Source: Acetivibrio alkalicellulosi
GTDB lineage: Bacteria; Bacillota; Clostridia; Acetivibrionales; Acetivibrionaceae
Length of the DNA: 64,000 nt
Assembly (NCBI GenBank): GCA_008125075.1
Contig: VLTH01000001.1
Span: 124,001 to 188,000 of the forward strand
Direction of reading: 5' to 3'
Positions 49,501 through 56,665 of this stretch are shown one piece after another. Numbering within the stretch: the first letter of the stretch is position 1; each line of letters starts with the position of its first letter. Position numbers and translations under genes: made by a program. The notes below the pieces were generated by a model. The model did not search any database, had not been told where the DNA came from, and saw only the letters and a list, made by a program, of their open reading frames with translations.

Positions 49501-49525
49501 TTACTTGGAAGAGCAGCTATGGTAA
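43547..49525 (+). CDS. Trans-AT polyketide synthase P5: KS0-DH*(enoyl-isomerase-like)-ACP-KS-DH
   Basis: It starts 17 nt after P4 with an AGAGGTGG ribosome site. The first KS (about 17-455) keeps Cys186 and the NIGH His366, but the HGTGT His is Gln321 (AQGTGT), the mark of a non-elongating KS0. The following DH-like domain has His671 and the HxxxGxxxxP motif, but the Asp of HPAxLD is Asn844 and the later Gln is His. This Asp-to-Asn change is reported for enoyl-isomerase domains of double-bond-shift modules. An ACP (Ser983) follows. The second module has an intact KS (Cys1232, His1367, His1407) and DH (HVVKGRRVFP with His1706, Asp1876), but no KR, ACP or TE. The C-terminus (LLDKYQKGEIDISYLEEQLW) looks like a docking helix pair. 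P5 must hand over to a protein starting with KR-ACP, such as P4 or one outside the window. Confidence 0.93.
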   Translation: MDVKKEVAGSKIAGSSDIAIVGISCRFPDSNNYEEFWDNIIMNRSSIIEIPPERWNWKEFWGNQYEGGNKSDVKWGSFIKDVDKFDADFFEISFQEADSMDPQQRIMLELAWECFEDAGIRPSSVSGESVGVYIGAFNHDYKELYEKGTHVLDSYYVIGTALTALTNRISYFFNLKGPSIPIDTACSSSLYAVHLAVQAINNGECKIALAGGISLLLTPSRLISFSKTGVLSPTGECRSFDDDADGYVRGEGAGILILKKLEDAQKDDDHIYGIIKGTAINHNGKGKKITYPNPEAQAEVIKQALKKAELTTDKINYIEAQGTGTPKGDLLEIKGFVKAFQNENAQHQEHLKNYCGIGTVKTNIGHTESAAGVAAIIKVLMALKYRQLPGLQNFKRINQNISLDNTPFYLVDALKEWLPVMKNSQYLPRRAGISNFGFGGTNAHVVLEEAPEKEKVVHRKYPYYLICLSAKTNQALMRNIRQIQTWLKTKGKSKDILDISANLINNRDHQSHRAAFIVKNIYELIQLLNNVLMSVEEREAFFHGEEKETDNSKLELGKKILKDFYEDKIKDQDEYYKGLELLAKLYVSGNELCWNLLFSDNNPARINLPTYSFEKNCFWFTNSTTEDSSNVFYMALKNRPIHPFIHRNVSDFSRQKFSTIFNGSERFITGHLVDGIQILPEMIYLEMVRVAAAVSSGYKINSKVQMKFHQIKWFLNAKIQSDNTELYTTLVPLENGQIQFGIYKESVLEKMKENWCCTGRAEIFTEEYAKKIDIDIKKRDCKQKALSSKDLYGLLEKAKIVYGVTNRTIEELFVKENRAVAKLRVDTSLVDEMDDFMLHPAILNAGVHAANGLFLLEEQKKNKNPYGIQACSLKEMQVYKSCCEVMWVYVKWNKEDEEPGSTKKFDLIFCDESGSICVQLKSLLFKNCADASIESASANKMISDDLLKKKGIEFIKNIVSQVTHVSAKEIDPNQYLENYGIDSLLITRLTGTLKKHFANVNATMFFECQTIDELTEYFIEKYREEMIDQIGKENLFDAKENRREDRILSDLLNSSNFRYHMPQKKMKDENTSKRTEGIAIIGISGQYPQADNLDQLWSNLKEGRNCITEIPEARWDWKQYYDEQKGKKGRIYTKWGGFLEDIDKFDPLFFNISPIEAEKIDPQERLFLQSAYSCIQDAGYTPAALSDSRKIGVFVGVMNGYYPSGARFWSIANRVSYTFNFRGPSVAVDTACASSITAIHFALESLYSGSCQCAIAGGVNLIQSPEHYMKYTELTMLSPGNLCKAFGENADGFVDSEGIGTILLKPLRNAVADGDHIYGVIMASAINAGGKTNGYTVPNPKAQTEMILEALERAGIHSRQISYVEAHGTGTALGDPIEVTGLTNAFEKDTKEKQFCYLGSVKSNIGHCESTAGIAGLTKVLLQLQHKQLVPSINSTVPNPKIDFANTPFKVPQEITQWERTRIGDKEFPRTAAISGFGAGGANSHIIIQEYEMTEKQEAQAQRMNQEVLIILSAKKEKRLEEYVNKLVIQLESGKYLNCNLVSIAYTLQTGREEMDERLGFTVNSIDQLRDKLKKYLAGDRTDILCGRVQRNNDMLMAFQSDEELKEVVVKWLKKKKYNKLLELWVRGLSIDWSILYEDIKPKRISLPAYSFAKEKYWIKLDEEPFQKVQTAESVLHYLLDKNVSTLSGIKYSKVFDEKAFYFKDHVVKGRRVFPAAAFIEIAFAASNLALGKKAYTIKNMNFIQFFNIDGSSKELQITLQKSKENEIKFKAISKKNNQEQLYATGTAVSTNEIFTEEKFNINKLKMKIESGQGVKVYEKKEFYEICRNNEIEYGNSFQGVEFFVGNDSESLTKIVLPEEMIAIKEEFYLHPALLDAAFQAALVQIVVCSESRNTFVPYSIKEVEVYQSIPEKCSAYCIKTNQEGNGIAFFRIFLIDENGNAVIKLDEFAMKEVVNKKLDKAENLDEEQVARLLDKYQKGEIDISYLEEQLW

Positions 49526-49630
49526 AGCTGAAAACATGAATAATTAAGAATATTTCACATTTACAAAGTATTGTTTGATACTTTTTCGGAAGTTTGAAAG
49601 TGAACTCGTTAAGCTAAACATTGGGACTTT

Positions 49631-49652
49631 ATGTGGAGACTCTATTCCACAT
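49631..49652. other. Hairpin downstream of P5
   Basis: A 7-bp inverted repeat (ATGTGGA / TCCACAT) with an 8-nt loop is the clearest structure between the P5 stop and the IS remnant. No T-run follows, so it is a poor intrinsic terminator. It may be a subterminal hairpin of the decayed IS200-like element. No other terminator for the PKS operon is visible in this 195-nt stretch. Confidence 0.4.
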
Positions 49653-49720
49653 GAAGATTGCTGTAATAAGAATATCACATGATATGTAGTTGGTTCCAAA
49701 AGGCTTATAGTTATGGATAA

Positions 49721-49839
49721 GAAAAGCACCTCCTTTTGTTAAAATTAAAATAAAGCGTGTTTATCCAACCGCATAAAAAACAAAAGGAGGTATATCCAAA
49801 ATGGATAGTAATACATTAGCACATACAAAGTGGAACTGA
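49721..49839 (+). mobile_element. IS200/IS605-type element remnant (5' end of tnpA only)
   Basis: A strong AAAGGAGGT site precedes an ATG at 49801. It starts a peptide, MDSNTLAHTKWN, that matches the typical beginning of IS200-type Y1 transposases as I remember the family. A TGA follows after 12 codons and similarity is lost. Upstream, a perfect inverted repeat covers the ribosome site, as in intact IS200 elements. The rest of the element is gone, replaced by the duplicated receptor-gene segment starting at 49905. Confidence 0.6.
49728..49791 (+). promoter_or_regulatory. Inverted repeat sequestering the ribosome site of the tnpA remnant
   Basis: A perfect 13-bp inverted repeat, ACCTCCTTTTGTT (49728-49740) and AACAAAAGGAGGT (49779-49791), includes the Shine-Dalgarno sequence in its right arm. 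In RNA it would hide the ribosome site. IS200 elements are known to limit transposase synthesis in this way. Confidence 0.75.
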
Positions 49840-49904
49840 ATTTCAAGTACTATATAGTATTTGAGTGTATAAATTATATCTGACACATCGTTTGTAAAAC
49901 ATCA

Positions 49905-50536
49905 TGCCCTTGTGGGATATCCAATAAAAGAATATGAATCATTGAAGAGGGCTTTATTAAAGAATCTTATATTAAGTCATCAACATTGTTTTTATCAACC
50001 ACATCAGTTCTTGTCCAAATCACTTGACTTTCAAGCTTTTTATTATCTACAAGATAATTGAAAAGATATACAATAGGATCATGTCCCTGACCAAAAGAAT
50101 CCTGACCAATAGAGGCATATATTATTCCCTCTTTTATTAACTCAAAAATTTCTTTATCGGAATCGAAACATACAATTTTTATTTTTCCAACCATGTTTAG
50201 TTCTTTTATAGCTTTTGCTGCACCCTTTGAACCCAGGCCAATAATAAGTATACCTTGAATGTTTAGATTTTTACGTAACAAATCTTTAACTAAATTGTAT
50301 GCTGTATCATCATCGTTACAACCTTCAACATCTGTAACCAGTTTTATACTTTTTTTGCTTTCTAGACGTTCTTTTATTTTTTGCGTCCGTGTCCTATAAA
50401 TAGATATATCAACTCCCTTTAGAATTGCTACATTACCCCTTCCGTTTAGGGCTTTCAACATAAAATCAGCAGCCAAAGTTCCTGCTTCACTAATATTAGG
50501 TCCAAAGTAAGCTGTTTTTTTTGAAGGTACAGGTAT
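49905..50536. repeat. 632-bp direct duplication, copy A (second copy at 54438-55069)
   Basis: Copy A and copy B have the same length, the same orientation and only about a dozen mismatches by eye, with no indels. Each runs from the sequence TGCCCTTGTGGGATATCC into the 3' part of a receptor gene and ends at GGTACAGGTAT. The flanks differ on both sides. The mismatches mean the copies are not an assembly collapse artefact. Confidence 0.92.
49967..50536 (-). pseudogene. Truncated copy of the C-terminal binding domain of the 54500-56665 receptor
   Basis: This is a minus-strand reading frame with no start of its own. It encodes the last about 190 residues of the sugar-binding-type domain, from IPVPSKKTAYFGPN to VDKNNVDDLI, nearly identical to the intact gene 4.5 kb away. 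The signalling domain and membrane segments are missing. Upstream it runs into unrelated sequence (about FRG then stop codons), so it is a dead fragment left by duplication. Confidence 0.88.
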
Positions 50537-50593
50537 TCCTCTAAACTTAGCTTCTTAAACAATTGCTTTATAATATTCCCCTATTCTTTTTAC

Positions 50594-50933
50594 CTATGTC
50601 GATTCTAAATTGCGCAAGAAATTATTTACTGTATCATTTTGTGGAATTTCTTCTAATACCTCATATCCTAATACCTTTGCAATATTTTCAATGTGTTCAC
50701 TCTTGTTAAATTGCTCTGTCATATTGTTCATGCTATAAATACAAAAAATATTTTTCAGTAGTATAGTAAAAAGTATTATGTCTGGATAATACCCTATATA
50801 ACTCTTGCGGTATGGATCTTTTACTCTTTAAATTCTTAATACCACTTTCTACTTCATTTGAAATTTTAATAGCTTGCTCATACTCTTTTATTGCCTTGTC
50901 TACATTTCCTTTATTAAAATAATAATTAGCCAT
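50594..50933 (-). pseudogene. Decayed gene fragments, one with a TPR-like helix pair
   Basis: The fragment ending at 50733 reads MANYYFNKGNVDKAIKEYEQ, a typical tetratricopeptide helix pair as in Firmicute peptide-sensing regulators. The frame can be extended a little upstream through RHISTIIILSINYY. A second piece (50594-50731, starting MNNMTEQFNKSEHIENIAKV) follows, is closed by a stop and continues with more stops into the duplicated receptor piece. I do not recognise it. Neither has full length, so both look like remnants. Confidence 0.55.
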
Positions 50934-51286
50934 ATGTCTATAATAGTTAATTGATAAAATTATAATTGTTGATATATGTCGAAAAATAATGTCATTTATG
51001 GTATTGAACCCCCCCGAAAAATATGTTAACCTTAAAATCAGTAATTCAATACAAAGTCTAGTATAAATGTAAATAAGTCAATTTTTTTTAGCAGAGTAAT
51101 TCCATGCCCTAACTTAATTGGTTTGTTTAATAAAAGGTTCAAAATGCCGGCAAAAGTAATATTAAGAGCCTTTTGTAAAGTTTTTATAAAGGATTCTATA
51201 GAAAAAGTATACTCCTTTAATTCGCATTGTAAATAAAAAAGTTTATGTATTGAATGCAAAAAAATAAAAGAATGGAGAGTGTATTT
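50934..51286. other. Intergenic region before the secreted caspase-like gene
   Basis: The region is AT-rich with many stops in all frames. It holds a C7 run at 51009-51015 and the likely 5' leader of the gene at 51287. I see no convincing -35/-10 pair, RNA gene or repeat in it. Confidence 0.5.
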
Positions 51287-53431
51287 ATGAAAAGAAAAGT
51301 ATTTATAGCATTATTAGTAGCTTTTGTTGTTTTTAATACTCTGGTGTTTAGCGTTAATAGTCCTGTTCTTTTATCAAAAGAAGAATTTAATCAAATCATT
51401 AAAGATTGTGATATTCCTTTGCCACCTAATCCACCTGAACCCAGTAAAGAAATAAAAAATAATTTATATGAATTTGCCAGTAAAAGCGATGATATTTCTT
51501 TACGAAATACACCAAGTGTAAATATTGTACAAAGAAGACATAACGAATTAGTTTTTGATGTTGTATTTCCTTACTCAGGAGTATACGGAAATGGAGTATT
51601 TATATATAATTATGCTTTAGGTGAGTGGATTACTTTATCTAGTTGGTATGCAACTAATGGAAGATATCGTTATTCAGGAATTGGCAGTTCACAATATTAT
51701 CTAATTCATGTTGTTTATTATAATTGTCCTTCGTACAGTTGGAATAGAAGGGAAATAAATGTACAAACAAGCACACTATCAAGAAATAACTTCAGTGCTT
51801 TTTATATTGGAAATTACACTGATTCTGATTATACTGCATTTAGAGATGGGATGATTAGTAGAGGATTTTCAACATATGCAGCAAGAACTACTCATTCTCC
51901 ATTTATATCTGGTAGACCTAATGGATCACTTATAAGAAGTGCAACACCAAATAGTGAATTTGTATATATCTCGGGACATGGGCATAGACGTGCCGATTTA
52001 CCAATATATCAAAGCCACACCACTCAAGCTTATCAAACATTGTGTGCTGCATCTGCTGCAACCAATTTATCACTTCCCACGTATGAAATTGGTGCAACTT
52101 GGCAAGGAGCAAATTCAATGACAACTAACTCTATTTGGAATCGTGACACTAAGTGGGTAATAATGTCTGCATGTAGCCAATTAGATCATTACAACGTAGG
52201 GAGTCTCGGGATTATTTGGGATAATTCAACTGCTTCTCAACTATGGGCAAGAACTCTTTTAGGAAGTGCATATAGAGCACATGGAATATTAGGGTATTTT
52301 TATCAAGGTCCCTATGATACAGATGTACAAGTAATTGAGGATTTTCTTGAATTAGCTTATCCAGATTGGCCTCATGTTCCTTTCACAGATATAATATATT
52401 CATGGAAGCAGGCAAATGAATGGTCTATGGGTGTTTATGGTAGTAATTGGGCAGCAGTTTATCATGCTGAACATGAGGCTTCATATATGAATAATATAGG
52501 ACCATCAACTGTTAGTGGTTCAAGTTCTACAATATATAGAAGATCGAGAATACAAGGATTTCCTTGGGATGATGTTATTATTTTGCCACTATCACGAAAC
52601 ACATCTTTGTCATTTTCTGAGGATAATACTTCAGATAAGTCTGTTGAAAAAATAACGGTAGATAATAGAAAATTTGTATTTAGAAAAGTCAATGAACAAA
52701 ATAATGTAGAAAAAATTAATTTAAAAAACACTCAACACAAAAACATAAACTATGACCAAATTGCCGAAAAGTTATTTGGATCTAGGGTAAGAAATAATAG
52801 TATAAATGAACTAAATTATTATAAAAATGATAATAAGTTTTTGCAAATATTTGATGATGGAAGAATTGAATTCAGAGATATAGGTATTGAAAAAAGCACA
52901 GAAGAAAAAATTGATAGCACACCTTCTGAAATGGTATATAATGCTAAGGAATTCCTGAAAACACTGGATTTGTTACCAGATAAAAATTATGAAATACATA
53001 TTTCAACTGTTGGAAGAAATCCTTTGTATATTGATGGTAACCCAGTAAAAGAAGACATAACCGAAATAGTTGAATATAATATAATTTTTCTTCAAACACA
53101 TAATGGAATACCTATAGTTTCTGATGAAGGAGAAGGGATTTCTGTAAGAATCAACAGTAATGGAATTAAGAATTTTAAATATTCGTGGAGAAAAGTAGAC
53201 GAACAAAAGTCAAAGCACAATATCATAGAACAAAGTATAGCAATAGATTCATACATTAATAGTTTTAATCAATTATTTAAAACTCCAATTGAAGAGAAAT
53301 TTCATGTTGCAGAGTTATCTTTGATGTACTATGATAAAGATGGTAAGATAGTTCCTGTTTGGGCTTTTGAATTTGGTGATGTAAGAAATATCAGTTTAAT
53401 TGATGCAACAACTGGAAAAAAATTAAGGTAA
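51287..53431 (+). CDS. Secreted caspase/gingipain-fold-like protein (DUF6345-like)
   Basis: The start at 51287 is chosen because GGAGAG lies about 8 nt upstream and the protein then begins MKRKVFIALLVAFVVFN, a clear signal peptide. An in-frame ATG at 51254 lacks both. The 714-residue product is probably exported. The middle contains ISGHGH (His231) and, 65 residues later, MSACSQ (Cys296). A His after hydrophobic residues and a Cys after a second hydrophobic strand is the dyad layout of clan CD cysteine peptidases. The C-terminal about 250 residues (FLQTHNGIPIVSDEGE) resemble the PepSY/YycI type of beta-rich domain, at low certainty. The substrate is unknown. A strong terminator follows. Confidence 0.7.
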   Translation: MKRKVFIALLVAFVVFNTLVFSVNSPVLLSKEEFNQIIKDCDIPLPPNPPEPSKEIKNNLYEFASKSDDISLRNTPSVNIVQRRHNELVFDVVFPYSGVYGNGVFIYNYALGEWITLSSWYATNGRYRYSGIGSSQYYLIHVVYYNCPSYSWNRREINVQTSTLSRNNFSAFYIGNYTDSDYTAFRDGMISRGFSTYAARTTHSPFISGRPNGSLIRSATPNSEFVYISGHGHRRADLPIYQSHTTQAYQTLCAASAATNLSLPTYEIGATWQGANSMTTNSIWNRDTKWVIMSACSQLDHYNVGSLGIIWDNSTASQLWARTLLGSAYRAHGILGYFYQGPYDTDVQVIEDFLELAYPDWPHVPFTDIIYSWKQANEWSMGVYGSNWAAVYHAEHEASYMNNIGPSTVSGSSSTIYRRSRIQGFPWDDVIILPLSRNTSLSFSEDNTSDKSVEKITVDNRKFVFRKVNEQNNVEKINLKNTQHKNINYDQIAEKLFGSRVRNNSINELNYYKNDNKFLQIFDDGRIEFRDIGIEKSTEEKIDSTPSEMVYNAKEFLKTLDLLPDKNYEIHISTVGRNPLYIDGNPVKEDITEIVEYNIIFLQTHNGIPIVSDEGEGISVRINSNGIKNFKYSWRKVDEQKSKHNIIEQSIAIDSYINSFNQLFKTPIEEKFHVAELSLMYYDKDGKIVPVWAFEFGDVRNISLIDATTGKKLR

Positions 53432-53442
53432 AAATAATTGTT

Positions 53443-53479
53443 ATATTTCCCGAGTATGTATTAATTACTCGGGAAATAT
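53443..53479 (+). terminator. Intrinsic terminator-like hairpin after the caspase-like gene
   Basis: A perfect 14-bp inverted repeat, ATATTTCCCGAGTA (53443-53456) and TACTCGGGAAATAT (53466-53479), with a 9-nt loop, lies 12 nt after the stop. It is followed by the T-rich ATTAAATTTT. This ends the transcript of the preceding gene. Confidence 0.8.
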
Positions 53480-53566
53480 ATTAAATTTTAAGGTTTAATA
53501 ATTTATTGTTTTATTGAATAGATTTAAAAAGGCATCATTTTATTAATGTGAAAGGATTAGTGTTAA

Positions 53567-54043
53567 ATGGATAATATATTAACAAAACTCATGCAAAAAG
53601 CCATACCCTATTTGGGAGTTACTCTGCTTTTAGTTGTACTAATTTTTTTGGCGCGCCTTTTGATTTTAGCTCAAAGTCATGAACGTCTAAACAACATAAC
53701 AACTGAGGTATTAAGTGAACAAACTATTTACTTTAATACAGACGAAAGAATAAAGTACAGACACCTATCCAAAGAATTAAAAAAATATGTTAGTAAAGAA
53801 GACTTCAACAGCATTGAAACTTGGCATGATGCATATGAAGTTTTTGTAGAAGGAGTAGATGAAACACACTCTAAGTTCTCAGATAATTATAGACTTTTCT
53901 CATCAAAGTATGTTATAAATACAAAAGGGCAGGTGGCTATTAATTTTGTAGAATCTTATTTTGGATTTTTGGGGGTACGAATTGACTACATATACATAAA
54001 TCCAAGGCACTTAGGACACTTAAGTGATCTAGAAGAAGATTAA
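53567..54043 (+). CDS. Small membrane-anchored protein of unknown function
   Basis: This 158-residue protein has an AAAGGA ribosome site about 11 nt upstream. One hydrophobic segment (about residues 14-34, YLGVTLLLVVLIFLARLLIL) anchors it. The remaining charged, mostly helical part should lie on one side of the membrane. I recognise no family or catalytic motif. It sits alone between a terminator and a stretch of gene remnants. Confidence 0.6.
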   Translation: MDNILTKLMQKAIPYLGVTLLLVVLIFLARLLILAQSHERLNNITTEVLSEQTIYFNTDERIKYRHLSKELKKYVSKEDFNSIETWHDAYEVFVEGVDETHSKFSDNYRLFSSKYVINTKGQVAINFVESYFGFLGVRIDYIYINPRHLGHLSDLEED

Positions 54044-54437
54044 GATACACATTGTTCACTTATACTCTAAAAAAGTTATCTTCAATAATACTAAAATACT
54101 AATTCATTTTTTATAAAGTAACACATTAGATTATACATATAGAAAAGAAGTTCAACTATGCTTCAGATTTATCTTGGGATGATGTTATGAGGTCAGGAGT
54201 AACAATTTAGAGCACAACTCCTAAATTTATTAAGGCAATTAAGCTACTAGAAAAAGCCCTATGAGCTAGGAAAAGAGCGTGTTTTATAAGTAAGGACGTT
54301 TTTAAATCACAATTGTAAAGATGAATAAAGTTAGGATATAAATCCATTAATTACACAGAAGATAATCTTGAAAATGATATTGATTAAATATAGCATGTCG
54401 GGAAGCATGTTTATTTCAAACTTTTACAGGATGTTTT
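54044..54437. other. Remnant-rich intergenic stretch
   Basis: There is no intact gene. A short + strand piece at about 54152-54210 reads NYASDLSWDDVMRSGVTI before a stop. Another piece near 54240 reads as helical peptide broken by stops. These look like ends of lost genes. No RNA gene or promoter stands out. Confidence 0.45.
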
Positions 54438-55069
54438 TGCCCTTGTGGGATATCCAGTAAAAGAATATGAATCATTGAAGAGGGCTTTATTAAAAAATCT
54501 TATATTAAGTCATCAACATTGTTTTTATCAACCACATCAGTTCTTGTCCAAATTACTTGACTTTCAAGCTTTTTATTATCTACAAGATAATTGTAAAGAT
54601 GTACAATAGGATCATGTCCCTGACCAAAAGAATCCTGACCAATAGATGCATATATTATGCCCTCTTTTATTAAATCAAAAATTTCTTTATCCGAATCGAA
54701 ACATACAATTTTTATTTTTCCAACCATGTTTAGTTCTTTTATAGCTTTTGCTGCACCCTTTGAACCTAGGCCAATAATAAGTATACCTTGAATGTTTAGA
54801 TTTTTACGTATCAAATCTTTAACTAAATTGTATGCTGTATCATCATCGTTACAACCTTCAACATCTGTAACCAGTTTTATACTTTTTTTGCTTTCTAGAC
54901 GTTCTTTTATTTTTTGTGTCCGTGTCCTATAAATAGATATATCAACTCCCTTTAGAATTGCTACATTACCCCTTCCGTTTAGGGCTTTCAACATAAAATC
55001 AGCAGCCAAAGTTCCTGCTTCACTAATATTAGGTCCAAAGTAAGCTGTTTTTTTTGAAGGTACAGGTAT
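54438..55069. repeat. 632-bp direct duplication, copy B (within and just after the receptor gene)
   Basis: This is the partner of 49905-50536. It covers the last about 190 codons of the receptor gene and 62 nt beyond its stop. Here it is continuous with the complete gene, so copy B is probably the source and copy A the derivative. Confidence 0.92.
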
Positions 55070-56665
55070 ATCGCTGTTATAAATCATTACAGGTATGTTT
55101 TTTTGTGCAGCAATATCTATAAGTGGGACTATTTGATCTGAGAAACCGGGTGCAACAATTCCATCATAATCCTTATTTACAAACTCTTCAAAAGCACTAA
55201 GAATATTATCCCATGAGTTTTGGGTAAATCCCATGTACTCAACATGTACATTTTTCATAGCTAATTCTTTTTTAGCATATAATGCACCTTGTCTTACTCC
55301 GACCCAAAACTCATGATCGAGTGGACTAAGAAAAGCAATTTTAAGTTTTTTTGTACTTGCTTTTTCTACTGGACTTACAGAAGTTTTAAATCGCCTAACC
55401 AATTTTTCAATTTCAAAAAGCATATCCTGTAATGATGAAATATTAGTACTAATCACCTCTGAACTAGCAAGCTCTTCCTGTGTTACTGCGGCAACTTCTT
55501 CACTTGCTGAAGAAATGTTAGTAGATAAACTAAAAAAATACTGACTCTTTTCTTTTACTTCATGAGTGCTATTTGATATGATACTTGCTTCAGAATAAAC
55601 TTTGTCAATATCTTCACTTAATTTATCTGTATTATTTTTTATGGTATAAAATGATTTCTTAATTAGGGAAAATAAATCCTTGCTCAAATTATAATTTTCA
55701 ATACAACTCGTAATGCTATTTTTTACGTTTTTACTACTATTAGAAACATTATTTAAAAGTATATTGATTTTTTTAATGCTTTTGCTTGTTTCATCCGAAA
55801 GGTTGTTCATTTCGGTAGCTATAACAGAAAATCCTATACCACTTTCTCCTGCTCTTGCTGACTCAATAGATGCATTTAATGCAAGCATTTTTAACTGCTC
55901 TGTTATTTGAGTTATTAATTCGCCTAAATTATTGATTTTTTCTAATTCATGATTTAATTGCTCAATAGATCCTGAAGTACTACTAAGATCATTTGTGATA
56001 ACATTCATCTGATGATGATATTTATCTAAATTATCATTACCTTCGGTAGTGGAACCTACCACTTCTCTAACAATTTTTTCTATATCAGCTAGGCTATCCT
56101 CAATTGAATTTACTCTCTCATCAACATTACAAATGCTATCTAACGTGTCTTTGGCATTTTTTAATTGCTCCTGTGATTTTGCTGCTAACTCTCCCATGCT
56201 AGCAGCAATTTGCTCATTCCCCTTAAGGCTGTTATCGATACTTTTTGTTACTTTATCTATTGCATCAGAAATTATTACAATGTTAGTTTTAGTTAGTTGT
56301 ATAAAAGTTAACAAATTAGTTTTCATATCATTAAATGCTATACATAACGTTTCAAGTCCTTTTGCTTTACTCAATAATATGTCGCTGATATTCAACTTTC
56401 CTTTTGACATCAAATATGCATTATAATTTACTAAATCAATTGCTTTAAAAAATTTTATCATAAAAAAGAAAAGATAACTTGCTATAATCAAAGTAAGTAT
56501 AAATAAAAAAGCTTGAGTATTTCTATGCATTTCTGGATTATTTGCCAGATTTTCTATTAATAATATGCTTAACAAAGTGACAATAATAAAACTCATAAGC
56601 AAAATAACTATTGTTTTTGCTCGGTTAATAATTTTTGATGTATTCTTATTTTTTCTTAAGCTCAT
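54500..56665 (-). CDS. Methyl-accepting chemotaxis protein fused to a C-terminal periplasmic-binding-type domain
   Basis: The product has 721 residues. Two transmembrane helices lie near the N-terminus (about 15-37 and 50-70) with only a short loop between them, so there is almost no outside sensor. A long coiled coil follows, with the conserved hairpin tip QLKMLALNASIESARAGE (about 262-279), the part that contacts CheA/CheW. From about 442 onward is a type I substrate-binding fold (KKLKIAFLSPLDHEFWVGV, then YDGIVAPGF and IVCFDSDKE), as in ribose-type sugar-binding proteins. By topology this binding domain would be in the cytoplasm, which is unusual. It may sense an internal sugar-like ligand or a LacI-type effector. 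The gene faces the opposite way to its neighbours. Confidence 0.88.
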   Translation of the reverse strand: MSLRKNKNTSKIINRAKTIVILLMSFIIVTLLSILLIENLANNPEMHRNTQAFLFILTLIIASYLFFFMIKFFKAIDLVNYNAYLMSKGKLNISDILLSKAKGLETLCIAFNDMKTNLLTFIQLTKTNIVIISDAIDKVTKSIDNSLKGNEQIAASMGELAAKSQEQLKNAKDTLDSICNVDERVNSIEDSLADIEKIVREVVGSTTEGNDNLDKYHHQMNVITNDLSSTSGSIEQLNHELEKINNLGELITQITEQLKMLALNASIESARAGESGIGFSVIATEMNNLSDETSKSIKKINILLNNVSNSSKNVKNSITSCIENYNLSKDLFSLIKKSFYTIKNNTDKLSEDIDKVYSEASIISNSTHEVKEKSQYFFSLSTNISSASEEVAAVTQEELASSEVISTNISSLQDMLFEIEKLVRRFKTSVSPVEKASTKKLKIAFLSPLDHEFWVGVRQGALYAKKELAMKNVHVEYMGFTQNSWDNILSAFEEFVNKDYDGIVAPGFSDQIVPLIDIAAQKNIPVMIYNSDIPVPSKKTAYFGPNISEAGTLAADFMLKALNGRGNVAILKGVDISIYRTRTQKIKERLESKKSIKLVTDVEGCNDDDTAYNLVKDLIRKNLNIQGILIIGLGSKGAAKAIKELNMVGKIKIVCFDSDKEIFDLIKEGIIYASIGQDSFGQGHDPIVHLYNYLVDNKKLESQVIWTRTDVVDKNNVDDLI

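Noticed and set aside
2-49525. Possible acyltransferase domain inside the PKS proteins
   Set aside because: After each KS I find only the flanking linker that ends in a PxYPF-type segment, then reductive domains or ACP. No GHSxG AT motif was seen.
49967-50476. A separate gene for a small sugar-binding protein
   Set aside because: It is nearly identical to the C-terminal part of the 54500-56665 gene, has no ribosome site, and its upstream frame runs into unrelated sequence with stops.
51254-51286. Upstream ATG start for the caspase-like protein
   Set aside because: The start at 51287 has a good ribosome site and gives a standard signal peptide. The earlier ATG adds a charged stretch and has no site.
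54438-54500. Plus-strand peptide ALVGYPIKEYESLKRALL as a gene fragment in both duplicated copies
   Set aside because: It overlaps the 3' end of the receptor gene and its trailer in both copies, has no start or ribosome site, and matches no family I know.
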